From assembly GCA_963825405.1 (NCBI GenBank), contig CAWGTB010000013.1, positions 1-64,000 of the forward strand: a stretch of 64,000 bases of DNA. Direction: 5' to 3'. The notes beneath the pieces were generated by a model, which was not told the DNA's origin, ran no database searches, and was given only the letters and a program-made list of their open reading frames with translations. Of the stretch, positions 53,926 through 62,661 are shown in pieces (within the stretch, counting starts at the first letter, position 1; every line of letters starts with the position of its first letter). The DNA is from JACPNO01 sp963825405. Lineage in GTDB: Bacteria; Acidobacteriota; Terriglobia; Bryobacterales; Bryobacteraceae. Made by a program: the position numbers and the translations under genes.

Positions 53926-55198
53926 ATCCGATCACATAGACTGCAAGCGCCACCCCTGCCGCCGCATAGGCCAGTTTCATCGACGGTCCGGCGCCAGGCG
54001 TGATGTTGGCCAGTTGCGTCGTCACCAACGCCGCTGAGGTGCCGATCATGCGGCCGCCGATATTTGCGGCAAAACTCTCGCCGGTTCCGCGCAGGTACGT
54101 CGGATACATGCGCGGCAAATAATTTCCCCAGAAACTGAACTGCGCCACCGTGAACAGACCGGCCAGAAAAACGCCCCAGCGCAGCCACTCCAAGCTGTGC
54201 ACAGCGGGATACAGGAAAACCAACGGAACCAAAATCATTCCTGGCGCTTGAAATATCCGCAGCAGGCTTCGGCGGCTGACGATGTGCACCGCCAGAAAAG
54301 CCAATATCACGCGACCCGTCAGGCCGCCCATTTCCTGCATGAATTGCACGCCGCTCACGATTTGCTGCTGCCGAATGCGGGGCAAGCCGGCAACTTCCGG
54401 CAATCCCGGTACGATGCGCGGTAGGTGCTGAATGGCTCCGAACGCAGCACCGTAGCTGCATGCGAACATCAACGTCGTAACCAGCGTGGTGGTGCGGTAT
54501 TTCGGCTGAAACAATTCACCCAAACTCGGCCGCTTGAGCGTCCCCAGCAATTTCTTCTGCATCCAGTCGGGGGATTCCGGAAGAAACGGACGGATCGCGA
54601 TCAGCGGGATCGCGGGAATCACGCCTGACATGAGTGCATAGCGCCATGCCTCGTGTCCGCCGTAAATGGCCGGAAGCGATTTTCCATACGTGACCACCAG
54701 CGCGTACGCCGCCGTGACCAGAACGCCGCCGATCGAAGAGAAGGCCTGCGTGTAGCCGATGACGCCTTCGCGCTGTTTGGCGTCGGAGAAAAGCTCAGCC
54801 AGCCAAGCTACGGCCGCGACGAATTCCACGCACACGCCGATGAAAGTCGTGGTGCGAAAGAAAAGCAGCATCGGAAGCGACGTAGCAAATCCCGCCGCCA
54901 GCGCAGAAAAGGCGTAGATCAGGATGCTCCACACCAGAACTTTACGGCGGCCCAGGCGATCGGTGAGATAGCCTCCCAGCAAGCCAAAAATGCCGCCAGC
55001 CACGGCCGGGACGTAGAATAGGTAGCCCACCCAATCGTTGAACGCTGGGCTGCCGGGCTTTAACTTGCCGAGCTCCGTTAGGGCCGGCCCGGCGATCAGC
55101 GGCAGCATCAATAGTTCGTAAGTATCGAACGCGAAGCCGAGCGCAGCCACAACACAGATGGCCCATTGCGTTCCGGTCAAATGCTTTTTAGGGAGCAT
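53873..55198 (-). CDS. MFS transporter (sugar/aromatic acid porter type)
   Basis: A 441-residue inner-membrane transporter with 12 predicted helices. The MFS signature GYLTDRLGRRKVL follows helix 2, and helices 4-5 carry the RTTTFIGVCVEFVAAVAWLAELFSDAKQRE region. Later come PESPDWMQKKLLG and the second-half repeat RMYPTYLRGTGES, which matches the SHS/AAHS branch. Substrates there include aromatic acids, sialate and other anions; none can be assigned. Its ATG overlaps the VOC stop as TAATG, so translation is coupled. Confidence 0.87.
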   Translation of the reverse strand: MLPKKHLTGTQWAICVVAALGFAFDTYELLMLPLIAGPALTELGKLKPGSPAFNDWVGYLFYVPAVAGGIFGLLGGYLTDRLGRRKVLVWSILIYAFSALAAGFATSLPMLLFFRTTTFIGVCVEFVAAVAWLAELFSDAKQREGVIGYTQAFSSIGGVLVTAAYALVVTYGKSLPAIYGGHEAWRYALMSGVIPAIPLIAIRPFLPESPDWMQKKLLGTLKRPSLGELFQPKYRTTTLVTTLMFACSYGAAFGAIQHLPRIVPGLPEVAGLPRIRQQQIVSGVQFMQEMGGLTGRVILAFLAVHIVSRRSLLRIFQAPGMILVPLVFLYPAVHSLEWLRWGVFLAGLFTVAQFSFWGNYLPRMYPTYLRGTGESFAANIGGRMIGTSAALVTTQLANITPGAGPSMKLAYAAAGVALAVYVIGFTASFWLPEPAQEGLPD

Positions 55199-55545
55199 TA
55201 CGCCTTTGGCTTCCAGAGCCCGATGGTGTTGCCGTCGGGATCGGCAAACCAGGCGAAGCTGCCGTCAGGAATATCGATGGGGCCGACCAGAGTCTTGCCG
55301 CCTAGCGACGCGGCTTTGTCGAGCGAAGCCTGCACATCGTCCACTTCCACGTAGAACATTGTGTAGTGGAACGGCTCATGCCCGAGCGCCGTGAGGTGGC
55401 CGCCCATTCCTTCCTTGCCGCCGGTCGAGATCATGGTCGCCGGACCGTTCTCCTGCATCTGCCAATCGAACAATTTGGAAAAGAATTCTCCAGTTCTGCC
55501 GCGATCCCGGCAGCCGATCTCGAAATGCACAACGGGCCGACCCAT
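55198..55545 (-). CDS. VOC family protein
   Basis: A 115-residue single-domain glyoxalase-fold protein: VVHFEIGCRDRGRTGEFFSKLFDW, MFYVEVDDVQASLDKAASLGGK and the closing FAWFADPDGNTIGLWKPK. It has one VOC half-domain pair and no metal site that I can be sure of. ATG 55545 is supported by AAAGGA upstream. The stop overlaps the start of the MFS gene, so it may bind or convert what the transporter takes up. Confidence 0.75.
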   Translation of the reverse strand: MGRPVVHFEIGCRDRGRTGEFFSKLFDWQMQENGPATMISTGGKEGMGGHLTALGHEPFHYTMFYVEVDDVQASLDKAASLGGKTLVGPIDIPDGSFAWFADPDGNTIGLWKPKA

Positions 55546-55622
55546 GTCTTGCGATCCTTTCGCTTTATGTTGAAGTAGAAGTATATGATACGCCACGCGG
55601 CTGTAAAATAATTCCAAACCCG

Positions 55623-56321
55623 ATGCGCTTTGGTGAAATCTTCCGGGACGAGTTGGCGGCCCTGCCGCGCCGGATCGGTGGCCGCTCTGGAATTCTGATG
55701 TCGATTTTCGCCGTCGCCGTCATGGGTCTTCTTTTGCCCTGGCAGTTGGGCTACGGATTTCTGGACTTGCGGGTGCTGCTGGCATACGCAGGCATGGCTT
55801 TGCTGTTCGCGGCGCCGCTAGTAGCGGAATCATTCGCCGGCGAGCGCGAGCGAAACTCAGTGCCTTCCGATCCCAGGCTGCGACGCGACCTGCTGCTAGC
55901 CAGAACCGCCGCTGGCGCGCTCTACGGCTGGGTATTGCCGATGACGATGATGGCCTTGGGGTTTATGTCGGTCAACCTGCATTACCGTCCCCAGACCTTA
56001 TTACTTCCGCCGCCCGTCATCTCGTTCGACCTCGCGTTGATCACCGGGCTCGCAGCGTTGTTGGTGTCCTCGCTCGCGGCCGGCATCGGCGTTCGCGCAC
56101 GCGATGCGCGCCGCGCCAAGCGCACTCTGCGTCAAGGATTTCTGCTATCGCTTGTAGCTCTTATATGGTATGTGCGCGCCGGCGGAGGGAAAATCGAGAC
56201 GGAGGCCGGCATGACGCGGCTGGCGGGTTGGGCAGCGCTTCTCATTGTTCCTGCATCCGCCGCGCTGCTTCGGCTGGCGTTCGCCGGGTGGGACCGCACC
56301 GAAATCCGGCTGGATATATAA
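55623..56321 (+). CDS. Six-helix integral membrane protein, ABC-2-like permease
   Basis: A 232-residue protein with about six hydrophobic helices, including SIFAVAVMGLLLPWQLGYGF, VLLAYAGMALLFAAPLVAESFA and LITGLAALLVSSLAAGIGV. The short EXFAGERER sequence after helix 2 resembles ABC-2-type permeases, which have an ESFAGE motif at that position. No ATPase partner is adjacent. The function is not known; an exporter permease is the best guess. Confidence 0.55.
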   Translation: MRFGEIFRDELAALPRRIGGRSGILMSIFAVAVMGLLLPWQLGYGFLDLRVLLAYAGMALLFAAPLVAESFAGERERNSVPSDPRLRRDLLLARTAAGALYGWVLPMTMMALGFMSVNLHYRPQTLLLPPPVISFDLALITGLAALLVSSLAAGIGVRARDARRAKRTLRQGFLLSLVALIWYVRAGGGKIETEAGMTRLAGWAALLIVPASAALLRLAFAGWDRTEIRLDI

Positions 56322-56387
56322 TCCACCATCGCAGTTCGATACAATGTGCCTTCTGAAGCTTTTTCCCTGTGAGGAGGGCAGCACCCT

Positions 56388-57260
56388 TTGAAATGGTTTG
56401 ATTACGTAAGTCCGGCCACGGTGCCGGAAGCCGTAAAGCTTCTCGCGCAGCATGGCGCGCGCGCTCGCCTGCTGGCTGGCGGCACTGACCTGCTGGTGCA
56501 ATTGCGCGCCGGCCGCCGAGAAGCCGACGTCGTCGTCGACATCAAGAATATTCCGGAATTGAACGAGTTGCGCTACGACCCCGCCCAAGGCTTGACGCTG
56601 GGCGCGGCCGTGCCTTGCTACCGCATCTATAATGATCACGTCGTAAGCCGCGCGTATCCCGGTCTGCAAGATGTCGCGTCACTGATTGGCGGCACGCAGA
56701 TTCAGGGCCGCGCATCGATCGGTGGCAATTTGTGCAATGCCGCTCCCAGCGCGGATGCCATTCCAATGCTGATCGCGCTCGGCGCCAAATGCCGGATCGC
56801 GACGCCGACTGGTGATCGTGAAATGCCCGTCGAGGAATTCTGCACCGCGCCAGGACGCAACGCGATGGCGCCCGGCGAGTTGCTGGTTTCCCTGTATCTG
56901 CCGCCTCCGCAGCCGCGCTCTGGTGCGCGCTACCTGCGCTTTATTCCACGTAACGAGATGGATATTGCCGTTGCCGGCGTGGGCGTAAGTGTAGTGCTCG
57001 AAGATGGCGTTTTCAAATCGGCGCGTATCGCGCTGGCCTCGGTCGCGCCTACGCCGCTGTTTGTCGAAGCGGCCGGCAAGGCGCTCGCCGGCAAGCCTGT
57101 AAACGATGAAAGCATGCGAGCCGCCGCGGAAATTGCCAAAGCCGCCGCGCGGCCTATTACGGACATGCGCGGAACTATCGAATATCGCAAGCATTTGTGC
57201 GCGGTGCTGACACGGCGCGCTCTCGAAAGCGCAGTGGCGCGAGCCAAGGAGACACACTAG
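56388..57260 (+). CDS. Molybdenum hydroxylase, FAD-binding medium subunit
   Basis: A 290-residue subunit of the xanthine dehydrogenase/CO dehydrogenase family. The FAD motif ARLLAGGTDLLVQLRAG is near residue 25, IGGTQIQGRASIGGNLCNAAPSADAIP at about 100, and CO_deh_flav_C at the end with ARPITDMRGTIEYRKHLC. It accepts electrons from the iron-sulfur subunit. It is the first of three adjacent subunit genes in the order FAD, Fe-S, molybdenum; its stop touches the next start. Confidence 0.9.
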   Translation: MKWFDYVSPATVPEAVKLLAQHGARARLLAGGTDLLVQLRAGRREADVVVDIKNIPELNELRYDPAQGLTLGAAVPCYRIYNDHVVSRAYPGLQDVASLIGGTQIQGRASIGGNLCNAAPSADAIPMLIALGAKCRIATPTGDREMPVEEFCTAPGRNAMAPGELLVSLYLPPPQPRSGARYLRFIPRNEMDIAVAGVGVSVVLEDGVFKSARIALASVAPTPLFVEAAGKALAGKPVNDESMRAAAEIAKAAARPITDMRGTIEYRKHLCAVLTRRALESAVARAKETH

Positions 57261-57749
57261 ATGCCGACCCACGCCAAGACTTACGTAAATACCACCATCA
57301 ACGGCGAGCCGACAGAGTTTCTGTGCGAGCCTCGCCAAAGCTTGCTCGAATGCCTGCGCGACGTCATCGGCCTTACCGGAACCAAGGAAGGCTGCAACGA
57401 CGGCAATTGCGGCGCATGTACCGTGGTCTTCGACGGCCGCATCGTGACTTCCTGCCTGGTGCTCGGAGTGGAAGCGCAGGGCAAATCCATCACGACGATT
57501 GAGGGCGTGGCACGCGGATCGAAACTGCATCCGCTGCAGCAGGCCTTTCTCGAAAACGCGGCGCTGCAGTGTGGCATCTGTACGCCGGGATTCATTGTGG
57601 CCGCCAAAGCGCTGCTGGATCAGGAACCGCATCCGTCCGAAGAACGCATTCGTTTTTGGCTGGCGAATAATTTGTGCCGCTGCACCGGCTACGACAAGAT
57701 CGTGCGCGCGGTCGAGGCGGCATCGCAAATGCAGGAGGTGAAAGCATGA
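57261..57749 (+). CDS. Molybdenum hydroxylase, 2Fe-2S small subunit
   Basis: A 162-residue protein with two 2Fe-2S clusters. The plant-type ferredoxin cluster is bound by EGCNDGNCGACTVVFDG plus a later cysteine (SCLV), and the second by LQCGICTPGFIVAAKALL and LCRCTGYDKIVRAV. It moves electrons from the molybdenum centre to FAD. It starts directly after the medium subunit and overlaps the large subunit by 4 bases (ATGA). Confidence 0.93.
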   Translation: MPTHAKTYVNTTINGEPTEFLCEPRQSLLECLRDVIGLTGTKEGCNDGNCGACTVVFDGRIVTSCLVLGVEAQGKSITTIEGVARGSKLHPLQQAFLENAALQCGICTPGFIVAAKALLDQEPHPSEERIRFWLANNLCRCTGYDKIVRAVEAASQMQEVKA

Positions 57750-60037
57750 AGACCAAGGAATACGAACCGAACGTAGTGCTGGCCACCCAAAAGTACAACG
57801 TCGTGGGTACGCGGCCCATACGTCTGGACGGCGCCGATAAAGTCACGGGCCGCGCGCTCTATGGCGCTGACTTCACCGCTGCCGGCCTGCTGCATGGCGT
57901 GGTTCTGCGCAGCCCGCATGCGCACGCGCGTATTAAACGCATCGACACCACCCGCGCTGAGGCGCTTGAAGGTGTTAGAGCAGTCGTGACCGCGGCCGAT
58001 CTGCCGCACTCCGGCGACAAGATGGTGGACCTGGGCGAAGGCGAAACTCCGCTTAGCTACATTCGCGGCAATATTTTCGCCAGCGGCAAAGTGCTGTACA
58101 AAGGACACGCCGTCGCGGCAGTGGCCGCGGCCAGCCTGCACGTGGCCGAAGAAGCCGTCCGTCTCATCGAGGTGGAGTATGAAGTACTGCCGCCGGTTCT
58201 CACTGCGCCCGACGCCATGCGGGACGGCGCGCCGATTCTTCACGACAATCTGACCACCAAAGAATTCGGCAAGAAAACCGACCGGGTCAGCAACGTCGCC
58301 GACCATTTCCAATTCAAGCTCGGCGAGATCGAGCAGGGATTCGCCGAAGCCGACGTAATCGTCGAGCGCGAATTCCATACCGCCACGGTTCATCAAGGCT
58401 ACATCGAGCCGCACAACGCCACCGCGCTTTGGAACAATGACGGCCGCGTTCTGATCTGGTGCAGTACGCAAGGCTCATTTGTGGTGCGAGATGCCACCGC
58501 CTGCGTGCTCGATATTCCCGTATCGCAAGTCAAAGTAACGCCCATGGAAATCGGCGGCGGATTCGGCGGAAAGATTCCGATTTACATCGAGCCGGTTGCC
58601 GCGCTGCTTTCCAAGAAAACCGGGCATCCCGTCAAGATAGTCATGACGCGCAAGGATGTTTTCGAGGCGACAGGTCCTACGCCGGGCTCGTACATTAAAG
58701 TCAAAATCGGCGCGCGCAAGGACGGGCAAATCACCGCCGCGCAAGCGTACCTCGCGTATGAAGCCGGTGCCTATCCGGGCGCCATGGTGGGTCCGGGCGC
58801 GATGTGCGTGTTTGCCGCGTACGATATCGCCAACGTCACCGTCGATGGTTTCGACGTGGTGGTGAATAAGCCGTCGACCGCCGCCTACCGCGCGCCCGGC
58901 GCGACCAACGCCGCATTCGCCACGGAATCGGTGGTGGATGAAGTGGCCGAAAAACTTGGCATCGATCAAATCGATTTCCGCCTGAAAAACGCGGCTAAAG
59001 AAGGCACGCGCCGCGCCGATGGTCCGAAGTTCAAACGCATTGGCTGCGTCGAAGTGCTGGAAGCCATGAAGAATCACCCGCACTATCACGCGCCGCTGGG
59101 CGGGCCGAATCGCGGCCGCGGCGTATCGATCGGGTTCTGGTTCAACGTGGGCCTGGAATCCAGTTGCAGCATGAGCGTGAACTCGGATGGCACGGTGAGC
59201 CTGGTCGAAGGTTCGACCGACATCGGCGGCACGCGCACGTCGATTTCCATGCAGGCCGCTGAAGTTCTCGGCATCCCGGTGGAAGACGTTAAGCCTACGG
59301 TGGTGGATACGGATTCAGTCGGCTTCACCGCGGTCACCGGCGGCAGCCGCACGACCTTCGCCACCGGCATGGCCGCGTATGAAGCCGCTCAGGACATCAA
59401 GCGCCAGTTGATGGAACGCGCGGCGCGCATCTGGGAAGTCGAAACCGGCAACGTGCAAGTGAAAGGCGACACGTTCTACTGCGCCAACGATGGCGGACGC
59501 AAAATGAGTTTCAAAGAGCTGGCCGCAAAGCTGAGCGGTAGCGGCGGGCCAGTCATGGGCCGCGCCACCGTTAACGCGCGCGGCGTGGGCGGCTCATTCG
59601 CCGGCAATATCGTCGATGTCGAAATCGATCCGGAGACCGGCAAAGTAACGATCCTGCGTTTTACCGCGGTGCAGGACGCCGGCAAAGCCATTCATCCAAG
59701 CTACGTCGAGGGACAGATGCAGGGCGGCAGCGTGCAGGGAATCGGCTGGGCGCTCAACGAGGAATATTACATGAGCCCGGAGGGTTCCATGCAGAATTCC
59801 AGTCTGCTGGATTACCGCATGCCCACCAGTCTCGACCTTCCGATGATCGATACCGTGATCGTGGAAGTAGCCAATCCCGGCCATCCGTTTGGCGTGCGCG
59901 GCGTGGGGGAAGCCAATATCGTGCCGCCGCCCGGCGCCATCGCCAACGCCATTCATCACGCGATCAACGTTCGCATGAATCGCCTGCCGATGAACCCGGT
60001 GGCGGTGATGGAGGCCATCTGGGCGCAGCAGCGCTAA
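57746..60037 (+). CDS. Molybdenum hydroxylase, molybdopterin-binding large subunit
   Basis: A 763-residue subunit with the xanthine-dehydrogenase fold. It has the start VGTRPIRLDGADKVTGRALYG, GVVLRSPHAHARI, HQGYIEPHNATALW, TPMEIGGGFGGKIPIYIEP and AYRAPGATNAAFATES, then GGTRTSISMQAAEVLG and the final GVRGVGEANIVPPPGAI, where a glutamate serves as catalytic base. The active-site loop reads AYRAPGA, so it is neither a form I (AYxCSFR) nor a form II CO dehydrogenase. It probably hydroxylates an aldehyde or N-heterocycle. The substrate is unknown. Confidence 0.92.
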   Translation: MKTKEYEPNVVLATQKYNVVGTRPIRLDGADKVTGRALYGADFTAAGLLHGVVLRSPHAHARIKRIDTTRAEALEGVRAVVTAADLPHSGDKMVDLGEGETPLSYIRGNIFASGKVLYKGHAVAAVAAASLHVAEEAVRLIEVEYEVLPPVLTAPDAMRDGAPILHDNLTTKEFGKKTDRVSNVADHFQFKLGEIEQGFAEADVIVEREFHTATVHQGYIEPHNATALWNNDGRVLIWCSTQGSFVVRDATACVLDIPVSQVKVTPMEIGGGFGGKIPIYIEPVAALLSKKTGHPVKIVMTRKDVFEATGPTPGSYIKVKIGARKDGQITAAQAYLAYEAGAYPGAMVGPGAMCVFAAYDIANVTVDGFDVVVNKPSTAAYRAPGATNAAFATESVVDEVAEKLGIDQIDFRLKNAAKEGTRRADGPKFKRIGCVEVLEAMKNHPHYHAPLGGPNRGRGVSIGFWFNVGLESSCSMSVNSDGTVSLVEGSTDIGGTRTSISMQAAEVLGIPVEDVKPTVVDTDSVGFTAVTGGSRTTFATGMAAYEAAQDIKRQLMERAARIWEVETGNVQVKGDTFYCANDGGRKMSFKELAAKLSGSGGPVMGRATVNARGVGGSFAGNIVDVEIDPETGKVTILRFTAVQDAGKAIHPSYVEGQMQGGSVQGIGWALNEEYYMSPEGSMQNSSLLDYRMPTSLDLPMIDTVIVEVANPGHPFGVRGVGEANIVPPPGAIANAIHHAINVRMNRLPMNPVAVMEAIWAQQR

Positions 60038-60040
60038 CGG

Positions 60041-60358
60041 ATGGCTACGGTCTATATTCCGGCTCTGCTGCAGAAAGTGACGGGCGGCCGCAGGCAGGTG
60101 GAAGTTGAAGGCGCCACCGTTCGTGAGCTGATCGACAACCTCGACAGGCAACACCCGGGAATGCGCGACAGCTTGCTCGAAGGCAGCCACCTGCGCTCCA
60201 ACATTTCAGTGGCGATCGACGGCGAAGTGAGCCCGCTCGAACTGCTGGAAAAAGTGGGCGCGTCGAGCGAAGTGCACTTCGTGGCGGCGATCAAGGGCGG
60301 CCTTCATGAAACAACTCATCGTGGCGCAGGTCCCCGACCTACGCTTCCCGAATTCTGA
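60041..60358 (+). CDS. MoaD/ThiS family sulfur-carrier-like protein with a C-terminal extension
   Basis: A 105-residue ubiquitin-like protein: ATVYIPALLQKVTGGRRQVEVEG, VRELIDNLDRQHPGMRD and the core SEVHFVAAIKGG. A typical carrier ends with this Gly-Gly, but here 18 residues follow (LHETTHRGAGPRPTLPEF). Either the tail is cut off to expose the Gly-Gly, or the protein does not act as a sulfur carrier. Its place right after a molybdenum hydroxylase suggests a role in molybdopterin supply. Confidence 0.78.
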   Translation: MATVYIPALLQKVTGGRRQVEVEGATVRELIDNLDRQHPGMRDSLLEGSHLRSNISVAIDGEVSPLELLEKVGASSEVHFVAAIKGGLHETTHRGAGPRPTLPEF

Positions 60359-60395
60359 AGTAGATCGCGACTGAGAGATTGGCCATTGGCAGTTC

Positions 60396-60408
60396 GGGGA
60401 CGTGCCCC
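60396..60408. repeat. Short GC palindrome in an intergenic gap
   Basis: GGGGACGTGCCCC (60396-60408) has a 4-bp stem around ACGTG and lies between the MoaD-like gene and the deacylase gene. It resembles the other short palindromes in this window (26373, 53836), and may be a dispersed repeat or a weak 3'-end hairpin. Confidence 0.3.
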
Positions 60409-60440
60409 ACAGCCATGTAAACTTGGGTTTGGCCTAACCC

Positions 60441-61463
60441 ATGCCCGAACTCATTCACGATTTTTCCCGCATCGATTTCGACCGTCCCGGCAAACATCAT
60501 TACCAGCTCGCGTTTCACATGGATAGCAGTTGGGGATATTCGCTGGTGCCGCTCACGGTCATCAACGGATTGCGTGGCCTCAATGCCAACGGCGTTGTAG
60601 CTTTCGGCGGCACGCATGGCAACGAGTGGGAAGGGCCGGTTGCCATCAAGCGCCTCGTAGCCGATCTGGATGCCGCCGACCTTTCCGGCCGCGTGATCCT
60701 GATGCCGCAATTAAGCGCCAGCGCGGGCATCGCCAACACGCGCACGTCACCGCTCGACGGGGTCAACATGAACCGGGCGTTTCCCGGTTCGCCGCGCGGG
60801 ACCATTTCCTATCGCATCGCCCACTTCGTCAAGACGTACATTTTCCCCAGGGCCCGCGTGGTGCTGGATATTCATTCCGGCGGCAATGAGGCCGTTTTCC
60901 CGCACGTCGTTTCGTTTCATCCCATCGCCGACCCCGTGCAACGCGCCGAAATGGCACAGGTTGCGCGCCTGTTCGACACTCCCTTTGTCATGATTTATTC
61001 GAGCGAAATGGCGTCCGGCTTGCTCACCGATGAAGCCGAAGCGGAAGGCAAAATTACCATCGGCAGCGAATTCGGATGGGCCGAATCCTGCAATGCGCGC
61101 GGCACGGCGCACGCTTATGAGGGGATTAGAAACGTCCTGCGCCATTACGGGCTGCTCAGCGGTGAGATTGTCCGCATTGCTCCGGAACGAACAACGCCGC
61201 CGCGCTTCGTGGCCGCGCCGCATCTGGAAAGCTACGTTCCGTGCCCGCGCGACGGCATCTGGGAGCCGGTGGCGGAAATCGGCGGCGATATCGCCAAGGG
61301 CAGCGTGATCGGGCGTCTGCACGATTTTTCCGACCACACTTCGCCCGCGCTTGAAATCCTTGCGCCGCGCGATGGCGTGCTGATCATGATGCATTTCGCC
61401 GCCGTCTGCCGCAAGGGCTATACTCTTTTCGTTATCGCTGAAGAGGTGAACGATGCCGGATAA
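60441..61463 (+). CDS. Succinylglutamate desuccinylase/aspartoacylase family deacylase
   Basis: A 340-residue zinc-dependent deacylase. GGTHGNEWEGPVAIKRL gives the first His and Glu zinc ligands, VNMNRAFPGSPRGTISYRIAH the substrate arginine, and LDIHSGGNEAVFPHV the third ligand. The C-terminal part (about 240-340) is a biotinyl-like beta barrel (VGEIGGDIAKGSVIGRLHD-type). Members remove acyl groups from N-acylated amino acids such as N-acetyl-aspartate or N-acetyl-diaminobutyrate. It overlaps the next gene by 11 bases. Confidence 0.85.
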   Translation: MPELIHDFSRIDFDRPGKHHYQLAFHMDSSWGYSLVPLTVINGLRGLNANGVVAFGGTHGNEWEGPVAIKRLVADLDAADLSGRVILMPQLSASAGIANTRTSPLDGVNMNRAFPGSPRGTISYRIAHFVKTYIFPRARVVLDIHSGGNEAVFPHVVSFHPIADPVQRAEMAQVARLFDTPFVMIYSSEMASGLLTDEAEAEGKITIGSEFGWAESCNARGTAHAYEGIRNVLRHYGLLSGEIVRIAPERTTPPRFVAAPHLESYVPCPRDGIWEPVAEIGGDIAKGSVIGRLHDFSDHTSPALEILAPRDGVLIMMHFAAVCRKGYTLFVIAEEVNDAG

Positions 61464-62661
61464 ACTCACGCGCCGCGACTTTGTCCAGGGAACTGCGGCG
61501 GCCTCGATCGCGGCCAGCCAGAGCGCGCGGGCCGAGTCACGTCCGGTGCGGATCGGTGTCGTCGGCGGCGGATTTGGCTCGGCATTTCAGTGGCACCTGC
61601 ACCCGAATGCCAAAGTCACAGCGGTATGCGACATCCGTCCCGACCGCCTCAGCACGCTGGCCGAAGTCTACCGCTGCGGCAACACGTTCAAGGATTTTCA
61701 TACGTTTTTGAAACACCCTGAACTCGACGCCGTAGCCGTGTTCACGCCGGCACCGATGCACGCATGGATGGACATCGCCGCGATGAAGGCCGGTAAACAC
61801 GTCATCAGTGCCGTGCCCGCTGGCCGGACCCAGGAAGAGCTGGAAATGATTCTCGAGACCGTCAAGCGCACCGGTCTGAAGTACATGATGGCCGAGACCA
61901 GCTATTACCGGCCCGAGATCATGACTTGCCGCGAATGGTCGGCGCAAGGGAAATTCGGAACTATTTTCTATTCGGAAGCCGAGTACCATCACGAAGGCCT
62001 GCTGCCGCTGATGTACGACGATCGCGGCTCGCCAACCTGGCGCTACGGCTATCCGCCCATGCACTATCCGACGCACTCAACCGGCATGGTGGTGCCGGTC
62101 ACGGGCGAGCGGCTCACTGAGGTAACAGCCGTAGGCTGGGGCGACGGCCACGAAATTCTTGCAACGAATCCCTACAAGAATCCGTTCTGGAACACCACTG
62201 CATTTTTCAAAACTTCCGGCGGACACGCCAGCCGCATTTCAGTTTTCTGGCATGTGGCAGCAGGCGGAACCGAGCGCGGCCAGTTCTTCGGCGACCGCAT
62301 GTCGTACATCATGGAGCGTCCCGAACATTCGCCCAACACCGTGGTGCGCATCGCCAAAGACGGCAAGACCGTGATGGACGGCAATGGCTACCCCGAGGGC
62401 GATGTCGCGATCGAAGCCTACGCGCAGCCCGATCATTTTGAGCGCCTGCCCCCGTCGATGCGGGTCAAAACCGGCCACGGTAATTCCCACACATTCATCA
62501 CTCACGAATTCGTCAGCGCGATTGCGGAGAACCGGCAACCATCGGTGAATATCTGGGAAGCGATCGCGTATACGCTGCCTGGCCTGGTGGCTCACCAATC
62601 CGCGCTTAAGGGCGGGGAAGTCATGAAGATCAAGGATTACGGAAAGCCGACGGTAGCCTGA
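61453..62661 (+). CDS. Tat-exported Gfo/Idh/MocA family oxidoreductase
   Basis: A 402-residue protein. Its N-terminus has the twin-arginine motif LTRRDFVQGTAAASIAAS, so it is exported folded with its cofactor. The Rossmann motif is IGVVGGGFGSAFQWHLHP, followed by AVFTPAPMHAWMDIAAM. Where the family signature E-K-P is expected, it reads HVISAVPAGRTQEE, lacking the usual lysine. The C-terminal half has histidines in MHYPTHSTGMVVPVTGE. Tat-exported members are common in Acidobacteria and Planctomycetes and are thought to act on sugars, with bound nicotinamide cofactor. Confidence 0.85.
   Translation: MPDKLTRRDFVQGTAAASIAASQSARAESRPVRIGVVGGGFGSAFQWHLHPNAKVTAVCDIRPDRLSTLAEVYRCGNTFKDFHTFLKHPELDAVAVFTPAPMHAWMDIAAMKAGKHVISAVPAGRTQEELEMILETVKRTGLKYMMAETSYYRPEIMTCREWSAQGKFGTIFYSEAEYHHEGLLPLMYDDRGSPTWRYGYPPMHYPTHSTGMVVPVTGERLTEVTAVGWGDGHEILATNPYKNPFWNTTAFFKTSGGHASRISVFWHVAAGGTERGQFFGDRMSYIMERPEHSPNTVVRIAKDGKTVMDGNGYPEGDVAIEAYAQPDHFERLPPSMRVKTGHGNSHTFITHEFVSAIAENRQPSVNIWEAIAYTLPGLVAHQSALKGGEVMKIKDYGKPTVA

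Noticed and set aside
57746..60037. Aerobic CO dehydrogenase large subunit
   Set aside because: The AYxCSFR loop of form I is absent and the AYRGAGR loop of form II does not match; the loop is AYRAPGA.
60306..60374. Short ORF after the MoaD Gly-Gly
   Set aside because: It overlaps the MoaD tail, lacks a ribosome-binding site and has no recognisable content.
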